Source: Schistocerca nitens (Eukaryota > Arthropoda > Insecta > Orthoptera > Acrididae). Taken from it: a DNA stretch of 64,000 nucleotides. Below the pieces are notes generated by a model. It did not search any database, was not told where the DNA came from, and saw only the letters and a program-made list of their open reading frames with translations. Location of the stretch: assembly GCF_023898315.1 (NCBI RefSeq), contig NC_064622.1:350529234-350593233 (forward strand). The letters run 5' to 3'. A program made the position numbers and the translations under genes. How positions within the stretch are numbered: the first letter of the stretch is position 1; each line of letters opens with the position of its first letter. Shown here one piece after another: positions 31,005-42,959 of the stretch.

Positions 31005-33103
31005 GTTTGTACAGTACTGTGTTACGTGGTAGTGGCTGTAGATAAAAAGATGCACTGCATAGGATGAATGAAGAACTGTTGAAAAACATTGCTGCTGAAT
31101 TTGGTGTTGAATTTCAGTGTCATCAGCTTGGAAGAATAATCTACAATTAGCCACTTGTCAGTTCATTGCCATTGTGCATATTGAATAAAGAAGCTGGTGA
31201 CCATGTCGATTTGCTGGAATTCACTGAAGCGATTACAAACATTCCAGCATGCTCAGACAAAGGTGTTAATGAGTTTAATGACTAGCTGTGAATTAACAGT
31301 GTAAAATTTGTGACAAATGAATTACTACCATTTGTTTGTCTGCATTATGATGGTAATGCATTAGCTAATGAAGCTGGCGCTCAATCTGAAGACATTAGGA
31401 CATACAACAAAACCCATTTTTTAACAAATCTCTGGACTCAAATACTTTTTCCTTAACACTTCAGAGATTGGCCTCTTAGAAGAATATTGACCCTAAGAAA
31501 TCGACCATTAATGCCATCATTTATAGCATTACTGGCATAAATGTGGTTGATGTATCACATTAAAAAAGGACCAAGCTCCAAGATTTATTTTTCGTATTTA
31601 CTTTCGTTCTTTGATAGATTACAACTTTTAAAATAATGACAGAAAGTATAATTCTCCTCCCAAGAGAAATTGTGTGGTGTGTTACTGAGGAATTTCTTCA
31701 ATCAAGCTTCCAAAATTTCTTGCTCACTCAACAAACGTGATGTATTTGTAGCAGAATTACAGCAAACTGCAAAACCTAAGAAGTACACACACAAAATTAC
31801 ACCAATGGGATCATGTTGTCTCAGTGATTCATGGTAGTGTCTGTTCTATTTGCTAATGTTTCTGTTGAAATAATTCTAGAAATTGACAACAGAAAGCAGC
31901 ACCACTCAAGGGACAGGTAGTGAGTTGCCATTACATTGTTCTCAAGCAAAATGAGTCCAGTTTTCGAACAATAGGTGCTCGCATGTCAAGAAAATTCCAG
32001 CCCAACCTATACTTGGGTGTGATCCTTTTAACACAAAGTTGTGACCCAAGCTATGCTTGGGCTTGGTCTCCAGAACATTAGAAAGGAGTTTTCTTTAAAT
32101 GTTGGTTCAGCCTATGTGCATGGAAGTAGTGACCCAGAATTGAAATTTAGTCATGTTTAGGTGCTGAGAGTTGCTTGTTTTGCCTTTTTGCATACTGTGA
32201 CTGAAGTTGTCACTTCAGTTTATTGATGTTTGTTAGAATTGACTTGTCTACGTTAAAGGAGAAGGAGTAGTTCCTGATGGTGTCAGTTCTTTGCACAGCA
32301 GCTGCAGAACTTCATGCAATGGGCTCCTCCTCTTCTTCATTATTGTCACTGCTACCTGCTGCCTTAGTGTTCCTTCACTAGCATTTCGCACATCTCACAT
32401 TCACTCATCTTGGGCATGGAAGTAAAAATATTGTCATCACAAGAAAATAAATCCTACAATTTCACATTTTTAGGAACATCTGTGTTCTACTCCATACCTC
32501 TTCCGGAATAATGTCATCTCCTACAGCAGCTGATGTGCCATAACCAGCCTTTGCAAAACAATAAGGTGCATTGCAAAAATTGAGGCAGCAACAGATATAT
32601 CTACAGGTTTTGGAATGTTGAGTCACACTGCTTCCTTTACGTCAAGGAATGTAATTGATTTCTTCAAAACTACTACTCTGTATTTAGCTTTAATAGGGTG
32701 AATTATGCCTTAGTCCAGAGGCTGCAGATGACACGCAATTTGGTGGAAGAAATAAAACATTTACATTCCTCAGAAATGGTGTCTTCTTGTGGTGTTCTAT
32801 AGAAATCTCAAAACAGAAGCTGAATGCACTTCTAAAAGAAGGGATGAGGGCTACATTCAACAATAATCACTATTTTCTGACCTGCTGCACACTTCTCACC
32901 ATCTAAACACTTGAGAAATCTTGTAAAAATTCCCCATGTCATTCAGGCATTGCTGTTGTAAGTACAAGGTAGTTTTTTAAAAAAAACACCTGAGAGATTT
33001 AAATTTCTTTATCATTGGTGAGAGTCACTTCTCAATTCCATCACTAATTACACACAAAGCTTACTCATTAATTTGTTCCAGTGATTTACACTTTATATGT
33101 CCA

Positions 33104-33148
<45 letters not shown>

Positions 33149-33477
33149 GTTACAGTCTGAAATGAATGATGCAAATGTAGATGGCGCCAAATCTTATTTC
33201 TTCACCATATTGGAAAGTTTTATGTTGTTATTGTCTTCCATATTGTAGATAATAGTCAGCTTTTGCTGAATTGTTGCTATCTCCTAGTGTCTGGGTGAAG
33301 GTTTTGCATTATAACTCAGAAAGTTTGAATGGAGAGCATAATGTGGCATATTGTTGAACTTTCAACTATGACACCTTAGTTGCTTTCGACATTGGCTGTA
33401 ATTATTTCTGACATTCTGCAATGCTTATTTATTTGTCATGAAGGAGGTTGTCTAGCACCATTTAAATAAATTTAACA
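31005..33477 (+). other. Intron 5 stretch with possible unidentified decayed coding sequence, (CT)n at 33105-33148
   Basis: Between about 31065 and 31460 a + frame reads with few stops (..KEAGDHVDLLEFTEAITN, ..NELLPFVCLHYDGNALAN), suggesting an old protein-coding relic whose family I cannot name. The rest shows nothing. A pure (CT)n microsatellite spans 33105-33148. Confidence 0.3.
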
Positions 33478-33608
33478 TGTTGTTGTTGTTGTTGTTGTTG
33501 TGGTCTTCAGTCTGAAGATTGGTTGGATGCAGCTCTCCATGCTACCCTATCCTGTGCAAGCTTGTTCATCTCCCAGTACCTACTGCAACCTACATCCTCT
33601 CTCCTTCT

Positions 33609-35011
33609 TGCAGCGGTGTACCGTAGGTCTCTATAAGAGCGTAGCGTTCCAAAGGATTGGAAAAGGGCACAGGTCATCCCCGTTTTCAAGAAGGGACGTC
33701 AAACAGATGTGCAGAACTATAGACCTATATCTCTAACGTCGATCAGTTGTACAATTTTGGAACACGTATTATGTTCAAGTATAATGACTTTTCTGGAGAC
33801 TAGAAATCTACTCTGTAGGAACCAGCACGGGTTTCGAAAAAGACGATCGTGTGAAACCCAGCTCGCGCTATTCGTCCACGGGACTCAGAGGGCCATAGAC
33901 ATGGGTTCACAGGTAGATGCCGTGTTTCTTGACTTCCGCAAGGCGTTCGATACAGTTCCCCACAGTCGTTTAATGAACAAAGTAAGAGCATATGGTCTAT
34001 CAGACCAATTGTGTGATTGGATTGAAGAGTTCCTAGATAACAGAACGCAGCATGTCATTCTCAATGGAGAGAAGTCTTCCGAAGTAAGAGTGATTTCAGG
34101 TGTGCCGCAGGGGAGTGTCATAGGACCGTTGCTATTCACAATATACATAAATGACCTTGTGGATGACATCGGAAGTTCACTGAGGCTTTTTGCAGATGAT
34201 ACTGTGGTGTATCGAGAGGTTGTAACAATGGAAAATTGTACTGAAATGCAGGAGGATCTGCAACGAATTGACACATGGTGCAGGGAATGGCAATTGAATC
34301 TCAATGTAGACAAGTGTAATGTGCTGCGAATACATAGAAAGATAGATCCCGTATCATTTAGCTACAAAATAGCAGGTCAGCAACTGGATGCAGTTAATTC
34401 CATAAATTATCTGGGAGTACGCATTAGGAGTGATTTAAAATGGAACAATCATATAAAGCTGACCCTTGGTAAAGCAGATGCCAGACTGAGATTCATTGGA
34501 AGAATCCTAAGGAAATGCAATCCGAAAACAAAGGAAGTAGGTTACAGTACACTTGTTCGCTCGATGCTTGAATACTGCTCAGCATTGTGGGATCCATACT
34601 AAATAGGGTTGATAGAAGAGATAGAGAAGATCCAACGGAGAGCAGCGCGCTTCGTTACAGGATCATTAGTAATCGCGAAAGCGTTACAGCGATGATAGAT
34701 AAACTCCAGTGGAAGACTCTGCAGGAGAGACGCTCAGTAGCTCGGTACGGGCTTTTGTTAAAGTTTCGAGAACATACCTTCACCGAGGAGTCAAGCAGTA
34801 TATTGCTCCCTCCCACGTATATCTCGCGAAGAGACCATGAGGATAAAATCAGAGAGATTAGAGCCCACACAGAGGCATACCGACAATCCTTCTTTCCACG
34901 AACAATACGAGACTGGAATAGAAGGGAGAACCAATAGAGGTACTCAGGGTACCCTCCGCCACACACCGTCAGGTGGCTTGCGGAGTATGGATGTAGATGT
35001 AGATGTAGATC
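33609..35011 (+). mobile_element. CR1/Jockey-type LINE, 5'-truncated, inside RTE-like LINE copy 1
   Basis: Plus-strand insertion in the opposite orientation to its host LINE. Starts within the region just before RT motif 1 (..CCAAAGGATTGGAAAAGGGC..) and ends with (TGTAGA)n at 34985-35011, a short tandem-repeat 3' end typical of CR1-like elements. The host LINE protein is cut between KQIQKD (35015 side) and VGCSRYWEMNKLAQD (33600 side). Target duplication short or absent (ATCC at both junctions). Confidence 0.9.
33709..34602 (+). pseudogene. CR1-type reverse transcriptase, best preserved RT in the window
   Basis: 297-residue open frame: NYRPISLTSISCTILEHVLC (motif 1), NQHGFRKRRSCETQLALFVH (motif 2), DAVFLDFRKAFDTVPHSRLM (motif A with catalytic Asp), SGVPQGSVIGPLLFTIYIND (motif B), LRLFADDTVVY (motif C, catalytic FADD intact), NYLGVRIRSDLKW. 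A single in-frame TAA at 34600-34602 interrupts the conserved WDPY.. segment; reading continues as GLIEEIEKIQRRAARFV and, after a 1-nt frame change near 34680, to the C-terminus (34690-34935, ..YISRRDHEDKIREIR, FFPRTIRDWNRRE). The endonuclease is missing by 5' truncation. The 3' thumb part and near-intact frame indicate a fairly recent insertion. Confidence 0.93.
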
Positions 35012-37451
35012 CTTCTGAATCTGTTTAGTGTATTCATCTCTTGGGCTCCCTCTACGATTTTTACCCTCCACGCTGCCCTCCAATACTTAATTAGTGCTTC
35101 CTTGATGCCTCAGAATATGTCCTACCAACGATCCCTTCTTCTAGTCAAGTTGTGCCACAAATTTCTCTTCTCCCCAATTCTATTCAATACCTCCTCATTA
35201 GTTATGTGATATACCCATCTAATCTTCAGCATTCTTCTGTGGCACCACATTTCGAAAGCTTCTATTCTCTTCTTGTCTAAACTATTTATCGTCCACGTTT
35301 CACTTCCATACATGGCTACTCTCCATACAAATGCTTTCAGAAACAACTTCCTGACACTTAAATCTATACTCGATGTTAACAAAGTTTTCTTCTTTAGAAA
35401 CGCTTTCCTTGTCATTGCTAGTCTACATTTTATATCCTCTGTACTTCGACCATCATCTGTTATTTTGCTCCCCAAATAGCAAAACTTATTTACTACTTTA
35501 AGCGTCTCATTTCCTAACCTAATACTCTCAGCATCACCCAATTTAATTCAACTACATTCCATTATCTTCGTTTTGCTTTTGTTGATGATCATCTTATATC
35601 CTGCTTGCAAGACACTGTCCATTCCGTTCAGCTGCTCTTCCAGCTCCTTTGCTGTCTCTGACAGAATTACAATGTCCTTGATGAACCTCAAAGTTTGTAT
35701 TTCATCTCCATGGATTTTAATACCTACTCCGAATTTTCCTTGTGTTTCCTTTACTGCTTGCTCAACATACAGATTGAATAACATCAGGGATAGGCTACAA
35801 CCCTGTCTCACTCCCTTTCCAACCACAGTTTCTCTTTTTATGCCCCTCAACTCTTATAACAACTATCTGATTTCTGTACAAATTGTAAATAGCATTTCCC
35901 TTCCTGTATTTTACCCCTGCCACCTTCAGAATTTGAAAGAGAGTATTTCAATCAACATTGTCAAAAGCTTTCTGTAAGTCTATAAATGCTAGAAACGTAG
36001 GTTTGCCTTTCCTTAATCTTTCTTCTAAGATAAGTCGTAGGGTCAGTATTGCCTCACATGTTCCAACATTTCTACGGAATCCAAACTGATCTTCCCCGAG
36101 GGCAGCTTCTACAAGTTTTTCCATTCGTCTGTAAAGAATTCGCGTTAGTATTTTGCAGCCGTGACTTATTAAACTGATAGTTCAGTATTTTTCACACCTG
36201 TCAACACCTGCTTTCTTTGGGAGCGGAATTATTATATACTTCTTGAAGTCTGAGGGTATTTCCACTGTCGTATACATCTTGCTCACCAGATGGTAGAGAT
36301 TTGTCTGGGTTGGCTCTCCCAAGACTATCAGTAGTTCTAATGGAATGTTGTCTACTCCCTGGGCCCTGTTTCGACTTAGGTCTTTCACTGCTCTGTCAAA
36401 CTCTTCATACAGTATCATATCTCCTATTTCATCTTCATCTACATCCTCTTACATTTCCATAATATTGTCCTCAAGAACATCGCCCCTGTATAGACCCCCT
36501 AGATACTCCTTCCACCTTTCTGCTTTCCTTCTTTGCTTAGAACTGTGTTTCCATCTGAGCTCTTGATATTCGTGCAAGTGCTTCTCTTTTCTCCAAAGGT
36601 CTCTTTAATTTTCCTGTAGGCAGTATCTATCTTACCCCTAGTGATACAAGCCTCTACATCCTTACATTTGTCCTCTAGCCATCCCTGCGTAGCCATTTTG
36701 CACTTCCTGTTGATCTCATTTTTGAGATGTTGGTATTCCTTTTTGCCTGCTTCATTTACTGCATTTTTGTATTTTCTCCTTTCATCAATTAAATTCAATA
36801 TTTCTTCTGTTATCCAAGGATTTCTACTAGCCCTCGTCTTTTTACCTACTTAATCCTCTGCTGCCTTCACTACTCCATCCCTCAAAGCTACCCATTCTTC
36901 TTCTATTGTATTACTTTCCCCCATTCCTGTCAATTGTTCCCTTATGCTCTCCCTGAAACTCTGTACAACCTCTGGTTCTTTCAGTTTATCCAGGTCCCAT
37001 CTCCTTAAATTCCCACCTTTTTGCAGTTTCTTCAGTTTTAATCTACAGTTTATCACCAATAGATTGTGGTCAGAGTCCACACCCGCTCCTGGAAATGTGT
37101 TACAATTTAATACCTAGTTCCTAAATCTCTGTCCTACCATTATACAATGTATCTGAAACCTTCCAGTATCTCCAGGCGTCTTCCATTTATACAACCTTCT
37201 TTTATGATTCTTGAACCAAGTGTTAGCTATGATTAAGTTATACTCTGTGCAAAATTCTACCAGATGGCTTCCCCTTTCATTCCTTACCCCCATTCCATAT
37301 TCACCTACTACGTTTCCTTCTCTTTCTTTTCCTACTATTGAATTCCAGTCACCCATGACTATTAAATGTTCATCTCCCTTCACTATCTGAATAATTCCTT
37401 TTATCTCATCATACATTCATTAATCTCTTCATCATCTGCGGAGCTAGTTGG

Positions 37452-37616
37452 TTGGTTGGGGGAAGAGACCAAACAGCGAGGTTATCTGTCTCATAGGATT
37501 AGGGAAGGATGGGGAATGAAGTCGGCCGTGCCCTTTCAAAGGAACCATCCTGGCATTTGCCTTGAGCGATTTAGGGAAATCACGGAAAACCCAAATCAGG
37601 ATGGCCGGATGCGGGA
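37452..37616 (-). mobile_element. Truncated SINE with perfect 12-bp target duplication, inside RTE-like LINE copy 1
   Basis: 165 bp beginning TTGGTTGGGGGAAGAGACCA and ending ..GGATGGCCGGATGCGG. Flanked by GGAGCTAGTTGG at 37440-37451 and 37617-37628. LINE copy 2 has the uninterrupted site (GGAGTTAGTTGTCATATAAA near 42137). The tRNA-like head expected at the right end for a minus-oriented SINE is absent, so orientation is inferred. Confidence 0.85.
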
Positions 37617-38330
37617 GGAGCTAGTTGGCATATAAACTTGTACTACTGTGGTAGGTGTGGGATTCGTATCAATCTTGGCCACAATAATACGTTCACTATG
37701 CTGTTTGTAGTAGTTTACCCGTATTACTATTTTTTTTAAATTCATTATTAAACCTACTCCTGCATTACCCCTATTTGATTTTGTATTTATAACCCTGTCT
37801 TCACCTGATCATAAGTCTTGTTTCTCCTGCCACCGAAATTCACCTATTCCACGACATCTAACTTTAACCTATCCATTTCCCTTTTTTTAAATTTTCTTAC
37901 GTACCTGCCTGATTAAGGGATCTGACATTCCACTCTCCGACCCGTAGATTGCCAATGAGTAGTCCCCGCCTGGAGATCCGAATGAGGGACTATTTTACCT
38001 CCGGAATATTTTACCCAAGAGTACGCCATCATCATTTAACCATACAGTAAAGCTGTATGCCCTCGGGAAAAATTACGGCTGTAGTTTCCCCTTGCTTTCA
38101 GCAGTTCGCAGTACCAGCACAGCAAGGCTGTATTGGTTAGTGTTACGAGGCCAGATCAGTCAATCATCCAGACTGTTGCCCCTGCAACTACTGAAATGGC
38201 TGCTGCCCCTCTTCAGGAACCACCCGTTTGTTTGGCCTCTCAACAGATACCCCTCCGTTGTGGTTGCACCTACAGTACGGCTATCTGTATCGCTGAGGCA
38301 CGCAAGCCTCCCCACCAATGGCAACACAAA

Positions 38331-39147
38331 TATTCACATTAATGCAATTATTACAGACCGATCAGAGTAAAAGACCACTGTATTCTTTTCAGTCAGAGAA
38401 GACGTGTACTGCATTTTTCTACTAATGAAGAAGACGAGTGATATTGTCTTTTTCACACATTACACAGTTTTCTGTCTGTTCCTTGTCAATATATCAAAAC
38501 ACATTTATATATTCATTAAAGAATGTTTTTACTCAGTTCATGTGTTTGTACACCACAAAATCACATATTACTTTTATTTGATTTATTTATGGCGCCAATT
38601 CCTTTCACGTGGGGGCAGGGTCAGAATGGAACTCGGTTTCCTATTTGTTCAATGCTTTTCACTTTTTCTGGTATCACCACGATGGAATTTGATCGAGATG
38701 TGTCAACCAAAAGAATTAATTACCTTATACTGCCGTCACATGGCACAAAAGATGTCTGTGAAAACTGGAAGAAATTGGAAACTAACTTGGAGATGTTAGG
38801 ATTTGTATAAAAACTGGATTTTAATTTGCAGAATGTTTGATGTTTATTCCTTAAAAGCGAACGTTTTCTTAAAGCAGTGTTCGTTAAGACTAGGGAGAAC
38901 CAATGTTGCTCTTGCAGGAGTTTTGCTGAGACCAGCAGAAATAGTTGTTAAAAGTGGTTTTGTTAATTTAGAGCTGAACAAAATAGTGGTGTATTTGGAA
39001 TGTCAGGTGGAAACAAATTTGGGTTGGAATGTTGCAGGTGTAAGGCTTGCAAGATTGTGTAGCGCACAAACTATGTATGAGTCTGGGTCAAAAGAAACTT
39101 ACGAAGTATTAAGTGTGTAAAACTCACTGTGATTTTTTTTTTTCCAA
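38331..39147 (+). other. Spacer between two RTE-like LINEs, unidentified
   Basis: Two open frames (38523-38810, 38803-39120) of 95-105 residues read on the + strand without recognisable family. Composition is ordinary. Could be an exonised or decayed coding relic; not called as a gene. Confidence 0.3.
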
Positions 39148-41494
39148 GTTGTTGTCGTTGTGATCTTAGCCCAAAGACTGGTTTGGTGCAAATCTCCATG
39201 CTAATCTATCCTGAGCAAGTCTCTTCAACTCTGAGTAACAACAGCAACCTACATCCTTCCGAATCTGTGTAGTATATTAATATCTTGGCCTGCCTCTATG
39301 ATTTTTACCCTCCACACTTCCCTCCAGTACTAAATTCATCCCTCGATGTCTCAGAACATGCCCTACGTACTGATCCCTTCTTCTAGTCAGGTTGTGCCAC
39401 AAGCGCCTCTTCTCCTCAATTCTATTCAATACCTCCTCATTAGTTACGTGATCTACCCATCTAATCTTCAGCATTCTTTTGTAGCACCACATTTCGAAAG
39501 CTTCTATTCTCTTCTTGTCTAAACTAATTATGGTCCACGTTTCACTTCCATACACGGCTACCCCCCATACAAATACTTTCAGAAATGACTTCCTGACACT
39601 TAAATCTATACTCGATGTTAACAAATTTTTCTTCTTCAGAAACGCTTTCCTTGCCATCACTAGCCTACATTTTATATCCTCTCTACTTTGGCCATCATCA
39701 GTTATTTTGCTGCCCAAATAGCAAAACTCGTCTACTACCCCTAAGTGTTTCATTTCCTATTCTAATTCCTTCGGAATCACCTGATTTAGTTTGACTACAT
39801 TCCATCATCCTTGTTTTGCTTTTGTTGATGTTTATCTGATATCCTCCTTTCAAGACGTTGTCCATTCCGTTCAACTGCTCTTCCAGGTCCTTTGATATCC
39901 CTGACAGAATGACAGTGTCATTGGCACCTCAAGGTTTTTGTTTCTTCTCCCTGGATTTTAATTCCTACTCCAAATTTTCCTTTTGTTTCCTTTAATGCTT
40001 GCTCAATATACAGATCGAAAAACATCGGGGATAGGCTACAACCCTGCTGCACTCCCTTCCCAACCACTGCTTCCCTTTCACACCTTCGACTCTTAGAACT
40101 GCCATCTAGTTTCTGTACAAATTATAAATAGCCTTTTGCTCCCTGTATTTTACCCCTGCCACCTTCAGAATTTGAGAGAAACAGCAACTCCCAGTTTTTC
40201 TATTCATCTGCATAGAATTCATGTTAGTATTTTGCAACTGCGACTTATTAATCTGATAGTTCAGGAATTCTCACATGTCAACACCTGCTCTCTTTCGAAT
40301 TGGAATTATTTTATTCTTTTTGAAGTCTGAGGGTATTTCGCCAGTCTCATACATATTCCCCAGATGGAAGATTTTTGTCATGGCTGGCTCTCTCAACACT
40401 ATCAGTAGTTCTAACAGAATGGTGTTTACTCTCGGGGCATTGTTTCGACTTAGGTCTTTCTGTGCTCTGTCAGATTCCTTACAGAGTATCATATCTCCCA
40501 TCTCATCTTCATTTATATCATCTTCCATTTCCATAACATTGACCTCAAGTACATTGCCCTTTTATAGACCTTCTGTATACTCCTTCCACCTTTCCCTTCT
40601 TTCCTTAGGACTAGTTTTCCCTCTGACCTCTTGATATTCATACAGGTGATTCTCTTTTCTCCAAAGGTCTCCTTAATTTTCCTGTACGCTGCATCTATCT
40701 TACCGACTGGTGATATATGCTTATGCATCCTTACATTTGTCCTCTAACGATTCCTACTTAGCCATTTTTCACTTCCTGTCGATCTCATATTTAAGACATT
40801 TGTATTCCTTTTCGCCTACTTCATTTACTGCATTATTATATGTTCTTCTTTCATCGGTTAATTTCAGCATATCTTGTGTTACCTAAAGATTCCTACTAGC
40901 TCTTGTCTTTTTACCTACGTGGTCCTCTGCTGCCTTCACTATTTCATCTCTCAGACCTATCCATTCTTCTTCTATTCTATTCCTTTCCTCTGTTCTTGTC
41001 AATCGTTCCCTAATGCTCCCTATGAAACTCTCTACAACCTCTAAAATAATCAATTACTGATAATATAATCTAAATGGGTACACAAAAAAGGATTTAACTC
41101 TTACAAGCTTTTGGAGCCTCCTCCTGGTGGAAGAGTTGAAGGGGAAAAAAGAGGAGTGAAAGAAATGTACTGAAGAGGGTTTGAGTAAATGAATACAATT
41201 TAGAAAAGTCACCCAGAACCATGGGTCAGGGGAGACTTACTGGACAGGGTGAGAAGGAAAGACTGATTGTTGAGGACTGCACCGGACAATATTTGAAAAC
41301 CTGAGAGCAGTCCCCAACAATCAATTTTTCCTTCTCATCCTGTCCAGTAAGTCCCCCCTGTCCCAGGGTAGTGGGTGACTTTTCTAAACTGTACCCTTTT
41401 TGCTAAACCTCTCCAGTCTTTTTCCCTCACCCCTCTTTCTTCTCCTTCAACTCTTCCACCAGGAGGAGGAGCCACTGGCTCCGAAAGCTTGAAA

Positions 41495-41549
<55 letters not shown>

Positions 41550-42862
41550 TGTGTGTGCGTGTGTGCGTGCGTGCGTGCGTGCGCGCGCGCGCGTCCGTCC
41601 GTCCGTCCGTCCCTGCTTCTGCTTGATGAGTAGATTTTCTTTTTTCTCTGTCCATTTATGTTACATTATCTCTACAGCCTCTGGTTCTTTCAGTTTATCC
41701 AGGTCACATCTCCTCAAATTCCTACCATTTTGCAGTTTCATCAATTTTAATCTACAGTTCATAACCAATAAATTGTGGTCAGAGTGCACATCTGTCCCTG
41801 GAAATGTCTTACAATTTAAAACCTGGTTTCTAAATCTCTGTCTTACCATTGTATATTCAACCTGAAACCATCCAGTGCCTCCAAGTCTCTTTCACATATA
41901 CAGCCTTCTGTCATGATTCTTAAACCACGTGTTAACTATGATTAAGTTATGCTCTGTGCAATATTCTACCAGGCGCCTTCCGCTTTCATTCTTAACTCCC
42001 AGTCCATAATCACGTACTACTTTTCCTTCTCTTTCTTTTCCTATTATTGAATTCCAGTCCCCCATGACTACTAAATTTTCATCTCCCTTAACTATCTGAA
42101 TAATTTCTTTGATCTTATCATACATTTATTCAATCACTTCATCTGCGGAGTTAGTTGTCATATAAACTTGTACTACTGTGGTAGGCGTGACTTTGTCTGT
42201 CTGGGCTGCAATAGTGCGTTGACTGTGCTGTTCATAGTAGCTTATCTGTGTTCCTATTTTTTTTTTTATTCATTATTAAACCTACTCCTGCATTACTGTT
42301 ATTTGATTTTGTATTTATAATCCTATATTCACCAGACCAGAAGTCCTGTTCGTCCTGCCACAAAACTTCATTAATCCCCACTATATCTAACTTTAATCTA
42401 TCCATTTCACTTTCTAAATTTTCTAACTTACCTGCACGATTAAGGGATATCACATTCCACACTCCGATCTGAAGAATGTCAGTTTTGTTTCTCCTGATAA
42501 CAACACCCTCCTGAGTAGTCCCCACCCGGAGGTCCAAATGAGGGACTATTTTACCTCCAGAATATTTTACCCTAGAGGATGCCATCATCATTTAACCATT
42601 CAGTGAAGCTGCATGCCCTGAGGAAAAATTAAGGCTGTGGTTTACCCTTGCTCTCAGCCGTTTGCAGTTCCAGCACAGCAATGCTGTTTTGATTGATGGT
42701 ACAAGGCCAGTTCTATCGATCATCGAGGCTGTTAACCCTGCAACTACTGAAAAGGCTGCTGCCCTTCTTCAGTAACCACACATTTATCTGGCCATTCTTC
42801 AGATACCCCTCCATTGTGGTTGCACCTATGGTTCAGCAATTTGTATCTCTGAAGCACGAAAG
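39148..42862 (-). mobile_element. RTE-like LINE copy 2, minus strand, with hairpin insertion
   Basis: Minus strand order: 5' part (42862-42600), endonuclease N-terminus (42591-42232: TDILQIGVWNVISLNRAGKL, DIVGINEVLWQDEQ), MGDWNSIIGKEREGK (42090-42040), DVHSDHNLLVMNCRL (41790), then hairpin insertion 41043-41668, linker (40728-40513), RT N-part (40534-40271), C-terminus (39753-39277: FCYLGSKITDDGQ, VYGSETWTI, KRIEAFEMWCYKRMLKIRW). Much of the RT core (40150-39900) is frame-shifted. Net length without the insert about 3.09 kb, consistent with a full-length but dead RTE-type element. Confidence 0.9.
41043..41668. mobile_element. Hairpin element of the 'CTTTCGGAGCC' family with 14-bp target duplication
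   Basis: Inverted arms of about 190 bp: AGCTTTTGGAGCCTCCTCCT (from 41107) against AGGAGGAGGAGCC..CCGAAAGCTT (to 41491), and TCAGGGGAGACTTACTGGAC (41228) against GTCCAGTAAGTCCCCCCTGT (41342). A (GT)n microsatellite (41498-41547) and GC-rich GTGC/GTCC repeats follow the right arm. Flanks TCTCTACAACCTCT (41029-41042) and TCTCTACAGCCTCT (41669-41682) differ by one base; LINE copy 1 shows the uninterrupted site. Confidence 0.9.
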
Positions 42863-42959
42863 TCTTTCTTCAACTATCTGCCAAAAATTATTTAAAAATG
42901 GGTGTTTACATGAAAATTATATTATAACATGTAATTTTTTTCTTATCTTTATCCTGTAT

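Larger units (their letters stand above)
33478..38330 (-). mobile_element. RTE-like LINE copy 1, minus strand, with CR1-type LINE and SINE insertions
   Basis: Reading the minus strand: 5' untranslated part (38330-38030), endonuclease region (37416-37114, MGDWNSIVGKEREGN), ..DSDHNLLVINCRL.. (37080), linker (36798-36499), RT N-part (36418-36182, QGVDNIPLELLIVLGEP), RT core (35850-35548, RQGCSLSLMLFNLYVEQAVK) and C-terminus (35541-35012 and 33600-33507), ending in (CAA)n. The catalytic YADD-type box reads FIKD (in RFIKDIVIL), so two acids are altered. Gap 33609-35010 is a CR1-type LINE and 37452-37616 a SINE. Net length close to the ~3.2 kb usual for RTE LINEs. Confidence 0.9.

Noticed and set aside
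38523..39120. Host gene or extra TTF2 exon between the two LINEs
   Set aside because: The frames overlap in different phases, lack flanking splice sites matching phase 1-1, and show no recognisable similarity.
41497..41865. Cys/Val-rich ORF
   Set aside because: Translation of a (GT)n microsatellite.
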